64,000 nt of DNA from CAVPDA01 sp963702495 (GCA_963702495.1 CAVPDA010000016.1:1-64000), one strand, 5' to 3'; counted from the first letter of the stretch, positions 54,667 to 62,800 are shown. Translations and numbers: made by a program. Notes: a model not told the origin generated them from the letters alone.

Positions 54667-55524
54667 ATGGCAACGGATTTGCAAGTCGGTGCAGACAGCG
54701 GTATGCAGATCGTCGTGGTGGCCAATCAGAAAGGCGGCGTGGGCAAGAGCACGATTGCCTGTCACCTCGCCTGGTATTTCGCCGAGCAGGCACGGGTGGC
54801 GATGATCGACCTCGACCCTCAGGCCAATACCAGCGGCACGCTCAAGGCGAGCGGCTGCGGGGTGGCGGCGTTGCAATTGTTCGATGACAGCGGCGTGCGC
54901 ATCGCACCGGCGAGCGCACTCTCGTTGTTTCATGCGACCCGCGAGCTCAGCGCCCTGGATCGCCGCCACGACGCCCTGCCGGTCAAGGCCTTCGTTGCCA
55001 GCATGGGGCGCCTCGCCTCGCAGTTTGACTACGGCGTCATCGATACCCGGCCCGCCGACGGGCTGCTGATGCGCGCGGCACTGATCGCAGCCGATCACGT
55101 GCTCTGCCCGATCGAGCTGGAGCAATACTCGATCGAGGGACTCACCCAGATGCTGCAGACCATCTTCGGCATCCGCCAGCGCTTTAACCCCACCCTCAAC
55201 TTCCTCGGCATCCTGGCGAACCGTTTCAATGCGCACTCGGCCCGGCAGCGCGAAGCGCTCCCTCAACTGCTGGCCCAATTCGAGCGCCACGTGATCCGCG
55301 CCAAGCTGGGCACGCGATCGAGCATCGCCGAGACCAATACCGCCGGCGTGCCGGTGTGGAAGCTCACCCGCAGCGCGGCGCGGGCGGCGGCCGTGGAGAT
55401 GCGCCAGGTGCTCGACCTGCTGCGGGAGCGGATGGGGGAGACGGAAACGGCAGACGGGGTCGAGGTGGGCGAAGCGGCGCAGCCGACGCAGGCGAGCGTT
55501 GCAGAGGTGGCGCGTGAATCTTGA
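54667..55524 (+). CDS. parA: ParA family partition ATPase
   Basis: A 285-residue ATPase. The deviant Walker A is VVVANQKGGVGKSTIACHLA, followed by AMIDLDPQANTSGTL and a conserved VIDTRPA. ParA proteins bind DNA non-specifically and move ParB-bound elements. Family members on integrated conjugative elements maintain the circular form. The C-terminus (ETETADGVEVGEAAQPTQAS) is acidic. No N-terminal helix-turn-helix is present, so it is the small type. The parB start lies inside its last codons, so the two genes are translationally coupled. Confidence 0.92.
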   Translation: MATDLQVGADSGMQIVVVANQKGGVGKSTIACHLAWYFAEQARVAMIDLDPQANTSGTLKASGCGVAALQLFDDSGVRIAPASALSLFHATRELSALDRRHDALPVKAFVASMGRLASQFDYGVIDTRPADGLLMRAALIAADHVLCPIELEQYSIEGLTQMLQTIFGIRQRFNPTLNFLGILANRFNAHSARQREALPQLLAQFERHVIRAKLGTRSSIAETNTAGVPVWKLTRSAARAAAVEMRQVLDLLRERMGETETADGVEVGEAAQPTQASVAEVARES

Positions 55525-56380
55525 CCTGTCCGGGCTGGATGAGTTGGCGGCGGGGGGGCTCTTCGCCGCCCCGGTGCCGGGCAAGCTGCTGGATCTCGCA
55601 CTGGAGGCGATCGAATTCGATCCGGAGCAGCCGCGCGGGCGCATGGATGAGACGGCGCTGGCGGAACTGGCGGCGAGCATCGAGGCCCATGGGGTGATAC
55701 AGCCTATTTCCGTGCGCGCCCACCCGAGCGCGGCCGGGCGCTACATCGTGAACTTCGGCGAGCGGCGGGTGCGCGCGGCGCGCCTGGCGCGGCGCCACAC
55801 CATACCTGCCGTCATCGAGCCCACCCATGACCCGTACAAGCAGGTGATCGAGAACCTGCAGCGCGAGGCGCTCTCGCCGCTGGATCTGGCGCGCTTCATC
55901 GCGCGGCGCGAGCAGGCCGGGGAGACCCGGGCAGCGATTGCCCGAAAGCTCGGCAAGCCGCGCTCCTTCATCTCCGAGATTGCCCCGCTGGCCCAGGCCC
56001 CCGAGGAAGTGCGCGCCCTGTGCGAAACGGGCCGCTGCGCCGATGTGCGCACGCTCTACACCCTGGCGCGCGGCTGCCGTGACAACGCCCCGGGGCTCGC
56101 CCCGCTTCTGGCGGGCGAGGCGCCCATCACGCGGGCGGCGGCCGAGGCGGCGGCGAAGGGCCCGGCGACGCTCGGGCCGCGGCCGAAGCGCCGGGGGGCG
56201 GCGGTGCCGGCCAAGCCCCGGACGAACACGTTGCAGGTGGCGCTCGATGGGCGCAGCGGCACGCTCGAGTGGGGGCAGCCGCCCTCGCCCACCTCGGCGT
56301 GGGTGAGCTTCGAGGACGGGGTGCCCGAGATCGTCCAGTTGGAACGGTTGCGGCTCGTGGCTTGGGTATTCAATGACTAA
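55514..56380 (+). CDS. parB: ParB/KorB-like partition protein
   Basis: A protein of about 288 residues from a GTG at 55514, overlapping the parA stop. The ParB/Srx domain shows LEAIEFDPEQPRGRMDETAL, then ELAASIEAHGVIQPISVRAH, NFGERRVRAARLARRHTIPA and VIENLQREALSPLDLARFIA. A KorB-like helix-turn-helix follows (GETRAAIARKLGKPRSFISE). The C-terminus has a KorB C-terminal SH3-like outline (NTLQVALDGRSGTLEWGQPP). It binds centromere-like sites and may also repress transfer genes. The operon continues with a membrane protein and a KorA-like protein. Confidence 0.9.
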   Translation: MNLDLSGLDELAAGGLFAAPVPGKLLDLALEAIEFDPEQPRGRMDETALAELAASIEAHGVIQPISVRAHPSAAGRYIVNFGERRVRAARLARRHTIPAVIEPTHDPYKQVIENLQREALSPLDLARFIARREQAGETRAAIARKLGKPRSFISEIAPLAQAPEEVRALCETGRCADVRTLYTLARGCRDNAPGLAPLLAGEAPITRAAAEAAAKGPATLGPRPKRRGAAVPAKPRTNTLQVALDGRSGTLEWGQPPSPTSAWVSFEDGVPEIVQLERLRLVAWVFND

Positions 56381-56400
56381 AGGAGGGATGGGGGTGCGAC

Positions 56401-56706
56401 ATGGAGCGTTTCGTCGAGTGGGTCATTCGGGCGGGCTGGGGCGTGTTCTCGCTCACCTGGCGGGCGGCGGGATTTGTGATCTTCGCCACCCAGGCGATCC
56501 TGGAGCCGGTGGTGCGTTACGCGCTCTCGGGGCTCGCGGCCGCGGGCATGCTGATGACGCTCCTGTTCGGCGTGGTGCTGCGCGATCCGCGCTTTCCCAC
56601 CCTGTTCATGTTCTGCGCCTCGCTCGCCTGCTTCGCGCTGTTGGCCGGGTATTACGCGCTCATGCGTTGCTTCGGAGAGCTGGGCGATGAACGCCGTCAC
56701 CGCTGA
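56401..56706 (+). CDS. Small integral membrane protein in the parAB-korA operon
   Basis: A 101-residue protein with three hydrophobic stretches (AGFVIFATQAILEPVVRYAL; SGLAAAGMLMTLLFGVVLRD; LFMFCASLACFALLAGYYAL). The phrase MERFVEWVIRAGWGVFSLTW begins with an amphipathic helix. No family is recognised, but short membrane proteins of this type are common in the control modules of conjugative elements. It starts 20 bases after parB and its stop overlaps the korA-like gene by 20 bases. The function is unknown. Confidence 0.7.
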   Translation: MERFVEWVIRAGWGVFSLTWRAAGFVIFATQAILEPVVRYALSGLAAAGMLMTLLFGVVLRDPRFPTLFMFCASLACFALLAGYYALMRCFGELGDERRHR

Positions 56707-57067
56707 ACTGCTGGAGCGCATCGCGGTCAAGCGCCGCTTCTCCAGCCAGACCCTGGAGATCGCCAAACGGCTGTTCCTGTACCGCGACGCCCCCCGGGCG
56801 CTGTCCGCCGAGTACGGGGTGAATCTGGCGCGCGTCTACGCGATCCGGGAGACGGTCTCCCAGGCGGCCAAGGAAGAGCGTCTGCCCCCCGGCTGGGAGG
56901 AGGTCACGCTGATCGCGCCAAAGGAACTCATTGACGTGTTTCGCCAGCAGATTGCCGAGGCGCAGGCGCGGCTGGAGCGCGATTCCGGGACATTGCGCCC
57001 GCGCGCGGGCGAGCCGAAGCAGGATGGGAACCTCCCGCGCCCTGGCGCACGGAAGGGAAAAGTCTAG
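56687..57067 (+). CDS. TrfB/KorA-related DNA-binding regulator
   Basis: A 126-residue protein starting inside the end of the preceding gene. The helix-turn-helix region (RRFSSQTLEIAKRLFLYRDA, then ALSAEYGVNLARVYAIRETV) has the TrfB/KorA pattern of QTLEIA...A..GV....V. The block PPGWEEVTLIAPKELIDVFR follows, as in the extended TrfB family, then a helix and a basic tail (PRPGARKGKV). KorA-type proteins repress operons of conjugative and plasmid maintenance genes, including their own. The par operon and possibly the transfer operon are the likely targets. Confidence 0.72.
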   Translation: MNAVTAELLERIAVKRRFSSQTLEIAKRLFLYRDAPRALSAEYGVNLARVYAIRETVSQAAKEERLPPGWEEVTLIAPKELIDVFRQQIAEAQARLERDSGTLRPRAGEPKQDGNLPRPGARKGKV

Positions 57068-57168
57068 CGGGATGGAAGGGGTTGAGCGGGAGAGCGATGC
57101 CCTACGGTTGAGCAGGGAGTACCAAGTGTGAAGCGCGGGCGAGCAGTCAGCACTGCGGAGGAGGCCCC

Positions 57169-57537
57169 ATGGAAATGCTGCATTTGGAGGAATTCACCCT
57201 CGCGGGGAATGCCCCGGTCGAAGGGGACGGACTCGGCTGCAGTGTGCGATCGCAACCATTCGTCCCTGTGCCGGCAGAACGGCGGTATGGGGCTGCCCGA
57301 GGACTCTCCGCCTACCATCGCCGCTGCCTCGACAAGCGGATCGGCGACTGCAACGACGCGCTCGCCCAGGCCGTCTGTGCCCTGTGTGAGGCGAAGATCT
57401 GGGAACCCTGTGACGTCAGGTTGCACGCCGTGTGTGGACTGCTGCAGGCGGCGCACAGCCTTACCGACTTTGCGCACGATCTGTGCCGCAAAGGCACCCC
57501 GGACCTCGATGCCGACGGCGGGGGAATCCGGCCATGA
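57169..57537 (+). CDS. Hypothetical protein of the conjugative element
   Basis: A 122-residue protein with a good ribosome site (GGAGGAGG) before the ATG. It starts MEMLHLEEFTLAGNAPVEGD and contains six cysteines, including LCEAKIWEPCDVRLHAVCGL, without a recognisable zinc pattern. Mostly helical in the second half. No family is recognised. Its stop overlaps the next start by four bases (ATGA), so the two are coupled. Confidence 0.55.
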   Translation: MEMLHLEEFTLAGNAPVEGDGLGCSVRSQPFVPVPAERRYGAARGLSAYHRRCLDKRIGDCNDALAQAVCALCEAKIWEPCDVRLHAVCGLLQAAHSLTDFAHDLCRKGTPDLDADGGGIRP

Positions 57538-57878
57538 ACGGGCGCCTCGACAAATTTGGGCAGTGGCTGAGCATGGGTGATCGGGTGCAATGTCCTACCC
57601 AGCGACAGGGCACCGTGCGGGGATTTGCGCAAAGCGCGGGGCGGCAGCGTGTCATCGTCGAGTACGACGGATCGGACCTCGGCCAAGTGACGCTGCTTCC
57701 CCACCTGCTTGAAAAGGTTTCCGCGCAGAAGCGTTGCCTGCTTCTTTGCAATGGGCGGCAAGCCCACGAGGAGCAAGGCAATGCGCTGCCGCGGCAGTCT
57801 CGCTGTTCGAAAAAGCTTCTCCCGTTCGGCGACGGCTGTGGCCTTGCGCCGCGACCGCGCAACGCAGACCGGGACTGA
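57534..57878 (+). CDS. Hypothetical SH3-like small protein
   Basis: A 114-residue protein beginning MNGRLDKFGQWLSMGDRVQC. Residues 10-60 (GDRVQCPTQRQGTVRGFAQS, then RVIVEYDGSDLGQVTLLPHL) suggest a small beta-barrel with the rhythm of SH3-like domains. The end (KKLLPFGDGCGLAPRPRNAD) is basic. No family is recognised. The 215 bases after it, up to the excisionase-like gene, hold nothing recognisable. Confidence 0.5.
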   Translation: MNGRLDKFGQWLSMGDRVQCPTQRQGTVRGFAQSAGRQRVIVEYDGSDLGQVTLLPHLLEKVSAQKRCLLLCNGRQAHEEQGNALPRQSRCSKKLLPFGDGCGLAPRPRNADRD

Positions 57879-58093
57879 TCCCCTCCGACGCGAATGAATG
57901 ATCGGGTGAATTCGCTGCGCAGGGCGGTCCCCGCGAGGCAGAACCCCCGGCGACTGCCCGGATGCGCCATGACACCGCCTGGCCGCCACACCCGACCGGC
58001 CGCAACCGACCTATGGTTGCGGGTTACCGAATGGACAAAGCAAACGGACGGGAGCCTCTGGCCACAGCCGCGCCAGCTTGAGGCGAAGCCATC

Positions 58094-58474
58094 ATGATAC
58101 TGCCGCGCTTCGTACGCATGCGAGACGCGCCGGCCTATCTCGGCATGGACCGGCGCACCTTCAACGCATGGGTACGCCCTCACTTGACCGAGATCCCGAT
58201 TGCGGGCAGGGGAATTGCATTCGACCGCGTTGACCTCGATAGCTGGGCCGACCACTATAAGACCTGCGCCGGGAAAGAGCCCGCCCCAACGGGCGAAGCG
58301 CGGGGCCGCGACCCCACATCGACTGCAGGAGTCCAACCATGCCCAGCCACAAGGGTCTCACGGGTCTCGTACGCATCAACGGCATTTGGCATATCGACAA
58401 GCTCGTCACAGGCTACGGCCGACTTTGCGAATCAACTAAGGCAAGCAGCCGGAAGGCGGCCGAAAGCTACCTGA
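58094..58474 (+). CDS. Excisionase/AlpA-like helix-turn-helix protein
   Basis: The first 55 residues (MRDAPAYLGMDRRTFNAWVR and RGIAFDRVDLDSWADHYKTC) are a MerR-like winged helix, the AlpA/excisionase form, ending in the characteristic 'DRxDLDxW'. The rest is low-complexity and overlaps the integrase gene by 136 bases in a different frame, so the true protein may end earlier through a lost stop. Proteins of this type bind next to the attachment site and favour excision. Position directly before the integrase supports this. Confidence 0.7.
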   Translation: MILPRFVRMRDAPAYLGMDRRTFNAWVRPHLTEIPIAGRGIAFDRVDLDSWADHYKTCAGKEPAPTGEARGRDPTSTAGVQPCPATRVSRVSYASTAFGISTSSSQATADFANQLRQAAGRRPKAT

Positions 58475-59550
58475 TCGCGCGGCTTGCCGAGATCGAAGCC
58501 GAAAAGAGGAAAATCGAGGCGAATGGCGGCGCGACGCGTCGCAGATTCGAGGAGGCGGCGCTGCGCTATGTTGAGGAGAATCGACACATCGCCTCCATCG
58601 AGGACGTGATCCTCCACCTCACGCTCACCGCCGATTTCGTGAACCGTCTGCCCCTTGACCAGGTACACGATGGCACGCTCAAACCCTTTATCGACAAGCG
58701 CCGGGCGGACGGCGTGAAGGCGAGCACGATCAACCATTCTCTCGAAGTCGTGCGCCGCGTCCTGAACGCCGCTGCGCGGCGTTACCGGGACAACCTCACG
58801 GACGGATCGAGCCGGACGTGGCTTGCCGCGCCGCCATTGATCACCATGCTGGCCGAGCAGGACTCGCGCAACCCCTACCCGCTTTCTTGGGAAGAGCAGG
58901 ACTACTTGCTGCGCGAACTGCCGGCGCACCTGCAGCGCATGGCGCTCTTCAAGGTCAACACCGGCACGCGCGAGCAAGAGGTCTGCGAACTGCGCTGGAG
59001 TTGGGAAGTGCGCGTGACAGAGCTGGAGGCCAGCGTGTTCGTGGTGCCCAGGCAGTTCGTAAAGAACCGCGAGGACCGGCTGATCGTGCTGAACCGGGTT
59101 GCTGCCTCAGTAATCGAACAGTGCCGTGGAGATCACCGCGAGTTCGTCTTCGTGTATCGGAAGAACGTCGACCGGCACGGCTTCATGGGCACGCATCGCA
59201 GGGATCCAACAAATGCCGCACCGCGGCCCGTCAACAGAATGAACAACACGAGTTGGCAGGGCGCACGTCTGCGCGCAGCAAACAAGCTCGCGGAGTTTCG
59301 CGGCGAGCCGCTGAATGAAGCGTTCGCGTGCCTACGGGTTCATGATCTGAAGCACACGTTCGGCCGCCGGTTGCGGGCCGCCGGAGTGTCCGAAGAAACC
59401 CGCAAGGTGCTCCTGGGACACACCAACGGCGACATCACCACGCACTACTCCGCGCCGGAAGTCGCCGAATTGATCGCAGCCGCAAATCTCGTCTCCAGCG
59501 CCGGCCGTCAGACCCCTACGCTTACGGTGCTGCGCACTCGCAAGCTGTAA
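58339..59550 (+). CDS. int: Tyrosine-type site-specific integrase of the conjugative element
   Basis: A 403-residue recombinase with a ribosome site (CAGGAG) before the ATG. The catalytic domain shows FKVNTGTREQEVCELRWSWE (first Arg), DLKHTFGRRLRAAGVS (HxxR box with the second Arg), and KVLLGHTNGDITTHYSAPEV (GHTN..TTxxYS: His and the nucleophilic Tyr). An N-terminal arm-binding domain (SRKAAESYLIARLAEIEAEK) precedes the core-binding domain (ALRYVEENRHIASIEDVILH). The gene ends 155 bases before tRNA-Arg, and reads toward it, the usual layout for elements integrated at a tRNA 3' end. Confidence 0.93.
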   Translation: MPSHKGLTGLVRINGIWHIDKLVTGYGRLCESTKASSRKAAESYLIARLAEIEAEKRKIEANGGATRRRFEEAALRYVEENRHIASIEDVILHLTLTADFVNRLPLDQVHDGTLKPFIDKRRADGVKASTINHSLEVVRRVLNAAARRYRDNLTDGSSRTWLAAPPLITMLAEQDSRNPYPLSWEEQDYLLRELPAHLQRMALFKVNTGTREQEVCELRWSWEVRVTELEASVFVVPRQFVKNREDRLIVLNRVAASVIEQCRGDHREFVFVYRKNVDRHGFMGTHRRDPTNAAPRPVNRMNNTSWQGARLRAANKLAEFRGEPLNEAFACLRVHDLKHTFGRRLRAAGVSEETRKVLLGHTNGDITTHYSAPEVAELIAAANLVSSAGRQTPTLTVLRTRKL

Positions 59551-59568
59551 CCCACAAGCACCTTACCC

Positions 59569-59639
59569 GTTCGGGACCGAGCATTCAGGTACTCCAAGAT
59601 GGCCTTTTTCGGGACCAAATTCCCGAAAAAGTCCCGAAC
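59569..59639 (+). repeat. TTCGGGA repeat cluster, candidate integrase arm sites
   Basis: GTTCGGGAC (59569-59577) is inverted as GTCCCGAAC at 59631-59639. Between them a perfect 11-bp inverted repeat, CTTTTTCGGGA (59604-59614) and TCCCGAAAAAG (59621-59631), adds two more TTCGGGA units. Four copies in 70 bases between the integrase gene and the tRNA suggest recombinase or accessory-protein binding sites. The hairpin could also act as a terminator for int. Confidence 0.5.
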
Positions 59640-59654
59640 ACGGATTCCTGCCAA

Positions 59655-59680
59655 CAAAAAAGGCCACCGTATGGTGGCCT
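59655..59680 (-). terminator. Rho-independent terminator downstream of tRNA-Arg
   Basis: On the minus strand AGGCCACC-ATAC-GGTGGCCT (arms 59673-59680 and 59661-59668) is followed at once by TTTTTT. It lies 25 bases after the tRNA-Arg 3' end, ending the tRNA-Ser/tRNA-Arg transcript. Confidence 0.88.
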
Positions 59681-59705
59681 AATCTGTTGAATTTACAAGT
59701 GAAAC

Positions 59706-59782
59706 TGGCGCGCCCGGCAGGATTCGAACCCACGACCCCCTGGTTCGTAGCCAGGTACTCTATCCAACTGAGCTACGGGCGC
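59706..59782 (-). tRNA. tRNA-Arg (ACG)
   Basis: The 77-nt gene folds as a cloverleaf with acceptor stem GCGCCCG/CGGGCGC, anticodon loop CTACGAA (anticodon ACG) and TTCGAATC T-loop, and encodes CCA. It is intact and next to the integrase gene, so it is the likely attachment site. No second copy of its 3' end was found in the window. Confidence 0.97.
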
Positions 59783-59805
59783 TGTGATGCGTAATGTTAC
59801 CAAAT

Positions 59806-59898
59806 TGGCGGAGAGAGAGGGATTCGAACCCTCGATACAGGTTTTGCCCGTATGCTCCCTTAGCAGGGGAGTGCCTTCGACCTCTCGGCCATCTCTCC
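59806..59898 (-). tRNA. tRNA-Ser (GCT)
   Basis: A 93-nt class II tRNA with long variable arm. The acceptor stem GGAGAGA pairs with TCTCTCC, the anticodon stem-loop is CCCCTGCTAAGGG (anticodon GCT), and CCA is encoded. It lies directly upstream of tRNA-Arg and downstream of lysC. Confidence 0.97.
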
Positions 59899-60094
59899 AA
59901 AAAAAGGTAGCGGATGATACCTGCTTCGCTCCTGCCGGTCAAACCGACTGTCCGACAACCGCGTGTCCGACGTTTCTCGCGCGCTTGCCGCCGCCTGATG
60001 TGCGCGCCGGCTGCCGATCAATCGCCGGCCACTCGGGCCGCTCCAGCCTACCCGTCGATCAGGTTGGCGCGGCGCCGAAATGCCGTGGCGCGGA

Positions 60095-61327
60095 CTAGGC
60101 CGCCAGCTGATCCAATCCGAAGGCACGGTGCAGCACGCGCACCGCGAGTTCAAGGTATTTCTCGTCGATGACGACCGAGATCTTGATCTCCGAGGTGGAA
60201 ATCATCTGAATGTTGATACCTTCCTCCGCCAGAGTGCGGAACATCTTGCTAGCGATACCGACGTGGGAGCGCATTCCGACGCCCACGACCGATACCTTCG
60301 CCATGCGATTGTCGCCCGTCACTTCGCGTGCGCCGACGTGGGGCTTGATCTGCTCCTCCAGTATCGACTTCGCGCGGGCGAACTCGCTGCGACTGACGGT
60401 GAAAGAGAAGTCGGTGGTGGCGTCGCGTCCCACGTTCTGGACGATCATGTCCACGTCGATGTTTGCCTCGGCAATCGGTCCCAGGATCTGGTAGGCGACG
60501 CCGGGACGGTCCGGCACGCCAATAATGGTGAGCTTGGCTTCGTCGCGGTTGAATGCGATGCCGGAGATGATCGGCTGTTCCATTTTGATGTCTTCCTCGA
60601 GAGTAATGAGCGTGCCCTCTCCTTCCTCCTCGAAACTGGAGAGGACGCGCAACTTGACCTTGTACTTGCCGGCGAATTCGACCGAGCGGATCTGCAGCAC
60701 CTTCGAGCCGAGGCTCGCCATTTCCAGCATTTCCTCGAAGGTGATGGTCCGCAGCCGCCGCGCCTCCGGCACGATGCGCGGATCGGTGGTGTAAACCCCA
60801 TCGACGTCGGTATAGATCTGGCACTCGTCGGCCTTGAGTGCCGCTGCCAGGGCTACGCCGGTAGTATCGGAGCCGCCGCGGCCCAGCGTGGTGATGTTGC
60901 CTTCCTCGTCGACGCCCTGAAATCCCGCCACCACCACCACATGGCCCTGATCCAGATCGGCGCGGATGTTCGCCTCGTCGATGCTGACGATGCGTGCTTT
61001 GGTGAAGGCGTTATCCGTCAGGATGCGCACCTGCCCCCCGGTATAGCTGCGCGCCGTTAACCCCTCCTCCATGAGGGCCATGGAGAGGAGCCCGATCGTG
61101 ACCTGCTCGCCGGTGGACACCACCACGTCGAGTTCGCGCGGGTCGGGGTTGGCCTGAACTTCCTTCGCCAGAGCGATCAGGCGGTTGGTTTCGCCGCTCA
61201 TGGCGGAGACGACGACGATGAGCTGGTGACCGCGCGCGTGCCACTTGGCCACGCGCCGGGCGACGTTCTTGATGCGCTCGGGCGACCCGACGGACGTGCC
61301 GCCGTACTTCTGGACGATCAGTGCCAT
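60095..61327 (-). CDS. lysC: Aspartate kinase, monofunctional
   Basis: A 410-residue enzyme starting at the ATG at 61327 (MALIVQKYGGTSVGSPERIK). The kinase signature KYGGTSVG and LGRGGSDTTGVALAAALKAD, then IYTDVDGVYTTDPRIVPEAR, are canonical. Two ACT domains follow (LTIIGVPDRPGVAYQILGPI and VSVVGVGMRSHVGIASKMFR), which confer lysine and threonine feedback control. It makes aspartyl phosphate, the first step to lysine, threonine and methionine. Length is that of single-function proteobacterial enzymes. It lies upstream of the two tRNA genes, with no csrA between. Confidence 0.97.
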   Translation of the reverse strand: MALIVQKYGGTSVGSPERIKNVARRVAKWHARGHQLIVVVSAMSGETNRLIALAKEVQANPDPRELDVVVSTGEQVTIGLLSMALMEEGLTARSYTGGQVRILTDNAFTKARIVSIDEANIRADLDQGHVVVVAGFQGVDEEGNITTLGRGGSDTTGVALAAALKADECQIYTDVDGVYTTDPRIVPEARRLRTITFEEMLEMASLGSKVLQIRSVEFAGKYKVKLRVLSSFEEEGEGTLITLEEDIKMEQPIISGIAFNRDEAKLTIIGVPDRPGVAYQILGPIAEANIDVDMIVQNVGRDATTDFSFTVSRSEFARAKSILEEQIKPHVGAREVTGDNRMAKVSVVGVGMRSHVGIASKMFRTLAEEGINIQMISTSEIKISVVIDEKYLELAVRVLHRAFGLDQLAA

Positions 61328-61446
61328 GCTTTGCTCGGATGCGGTGAAAAGGTCGCGAATTCTACCCCATTTGGCGAAAACCTGATGCCGCCCGGCCGGC
61401 GCGCGCAAGTTGCGGAAAACCACAATCGGATAACATGCAACTTGTA

Positions 61447-61501
61447 TTGTATGGCACCCGAATATTGTTCTATAATCCGACCACTATAACTTTAGTTATA
61501 G
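61447..61501 (+). promoter_or_regulatory. Sigma-70 promoter and palindromic operator of the XRE gene
   Basis: TTGTAT (61447-61452) and TATAAT (61471-61476) are separated by 18 bases. Just downstream, CTATAAC (61484-61490) and GTTATAG (61495-61501) form a perfect palindrome with a TTTA centre, over the expected start of transcription. An autoregulatory site for the XRE protein encoded next is likely. Confidence 0.75.
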
Positions 61502-61543
61502 AGTTTCGATTCTCATGTTGCCATCACCACACGAGGACAATAC

Positions 61544-61840
61544 ATGAAAGCGACAGAAAAATTAGATGCGCGGGAATTGCGCCGTAAGCTGGGAATGAAT
61601 CAATCGCAGTTTTGGTCCAAACTGGGCGTGACGCAGAGCGGCGGGTCGCGTTATGAGAGCGGGCGCAACATGCCGCGCCCGGTGCAGGCCCTGCTGCGCC
61701 TGGTTCACGTTGAGCAGATTGACGTGAACAAGATCCGGCGCGACGACTACGAGGTCATAGAATATCTGCGAGCCAAGGAATCCGATCTGTACAAGAGATT
61801 GAAGAAGGACGCGCGCGCCTGGAGCAAGAAGGCGGCCTGA
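61544..61840 (+). CDS. Small XRE-like transcriptional regulator
   Basis: A 98-residue DNA-binding protein. The helix-turn-helix region (LRRKLGMNQSQFWSKLGVTQ, then SGGSRYESGRNMPRPVQALL) is XRE/Cro-like with the recognition helix at SGGSRYESG. The C-terminal helix (YEVIEYLRAKESDLYKRLKK) is likely a dimer interface. Proteins of this kind without a toxin partner are common in betaproteobacterial chromosomes. A palindrome overlapping its promoter suggests self-repression. It is between lysC and the radical SAM gene, divergent from lysC. Confidence 0.82.
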   Translation: MKATEKLDARELRRKLGMNQSQFWSKLGVTQSGGSRYESGRNMPRPVQALLRLVHVEQIDVNKIRRDDYEVIEYLRAKESDLYKRLKKDARAWSKKAA

Positions 61841-61859
61841 GCGCCTGCATCAACCGCGG

Positions 61860-62708
61860 CTACGGGCTGACGCGCACCGTCAGCCCGAGTTCGCGGATGC
61901 GTGCCGCCATTTCTGCCATCGCCGCCTCCGGCGCGGGCGCGAGGCGGGGCGCTTCGGGCTGCAATGACGGGCGCGCCAATCCATAGAGCAACACGCCCTC
62001 GATCAGATCCGTTCCGGCCGTTCGCAGCACATCGACATAGGCCTCGATTTCCCCTCCATCCGGCGTTTTCCCGTCGACGGCGAAAATGCAGGTCTGCACC
62101 CAGGTCGGGCAGAGTTGGGCACAGCGCCGCAGGTTTCTTGCCACCTGCTGCGGCGCAAGAGCGATGCTGTTGATGCGGGCGAATCCCGCACGCGTTCCCG
62201 CATCGACCTTGAACCAGACTTCCCCTTCGCACGCGGCAAGCCGCGCGATCGCTTGTTGGACACTGCGGCGGCCGAGCAGGCTGCCATTGGTGATCAGCCT
62301 CGTCCTGACCTGCGGCGCCAGGGAGAATTCCCCCCGAACCGTGGCGACGAGTTCGATCACCTGCGGAAACTCGCGCGCGCTGGTCGGTTCGCCGTTGCCC
62401 GAGATGGCGATATCGACGAGGTGGCGGGAATCCTCGGGCACGCGCCGACGCATGAAATCGCCCGTCAAAGCCTCGCGCAGGAAACCGCGCAGTTCGCGCC
62501 CGAGCACATCGAGATCGATCGGCGGCGCCGATCCGCGCCTCAGGTTCGGCACCTGACAGTAGATGCAGCGCCAATTGCAGGCGTTATTGGGGTTGAGATT
62601 GATGCCGACGGAAACCCCGCCTGCCCGGCGCGATATCACCGGATAGACGTAGGTCAGTCCGGCGGACTCTCGGCTATGGTCACGCGTATCGAGACGGCGG
62701 ATTTGCAT
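61860..62708 (-). CDS. Radical SAM protein of unknown substrate
   Basis: A 282-residue enzyme from the ATG at 62708 (MQIRRLDTRDHSRESAGLTY). The [4Fe-4S] motif is NNACNWRCIYCQVPN (CX3CX2C), and ISGNGEPTSAREFPQVIELV is the GGE-like SAM motif. RTRLITNGSLLGRR continues the barrel. No auxiliary Cys cluster is visible. The substrate is unknown. It is divergent from the queD-like gene next door, but the motif layout differs from QueE, so a queuosine role is not assumed. Confidence 0.85.
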   Translation of the reverse strand: MQIRRLDTRDHSRESAGLTYVYPVISRRAGGVSVGINLNPNNACNWRCIYCQVPNLRRGSAPPIDLDVLGRELRGFLREALTGDFMRRRVPEDSRHLVDIAISGNGEPTSAREFPQVIELVATVRGEFSLAPQVRTRLITNGSLLGRRSVQQAIARLAACEGEVWFKVDAGTRAGFARINSIALAPQQVARNLRRCAQLCPTWVQTCIFAVDGKTPDGGEIEAYVDVLRTAGTDLIEGVLLYGLARPSLQPEAPRLAPAPEAAMAEMAARIRELGLTVRVSP

Positions 62709-62800
62709 GGGATGGGGCGGAAGCGGGCGCTGTCGGCACGGTGCTATAATCCCGCGCCCTGCCACAGCTTACCACTGCCTTCCCGGACCGCCATCCCGAC

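Noticed and set aside
35740..59705. A second copy of the tRNA-Arg 3' end marking the far end of the conjugative element
   Set aside because: No match to GGGTTCGAATCCTGCCGGGC or its complement was seen elsewhere in the window; the other end may lie outside or have been lost.
59899..60094. A possible csrA gene between lysC and tRNA-Ser
   Set aside because: No CsrA-like frame is present in this 196-base gap on either strand.
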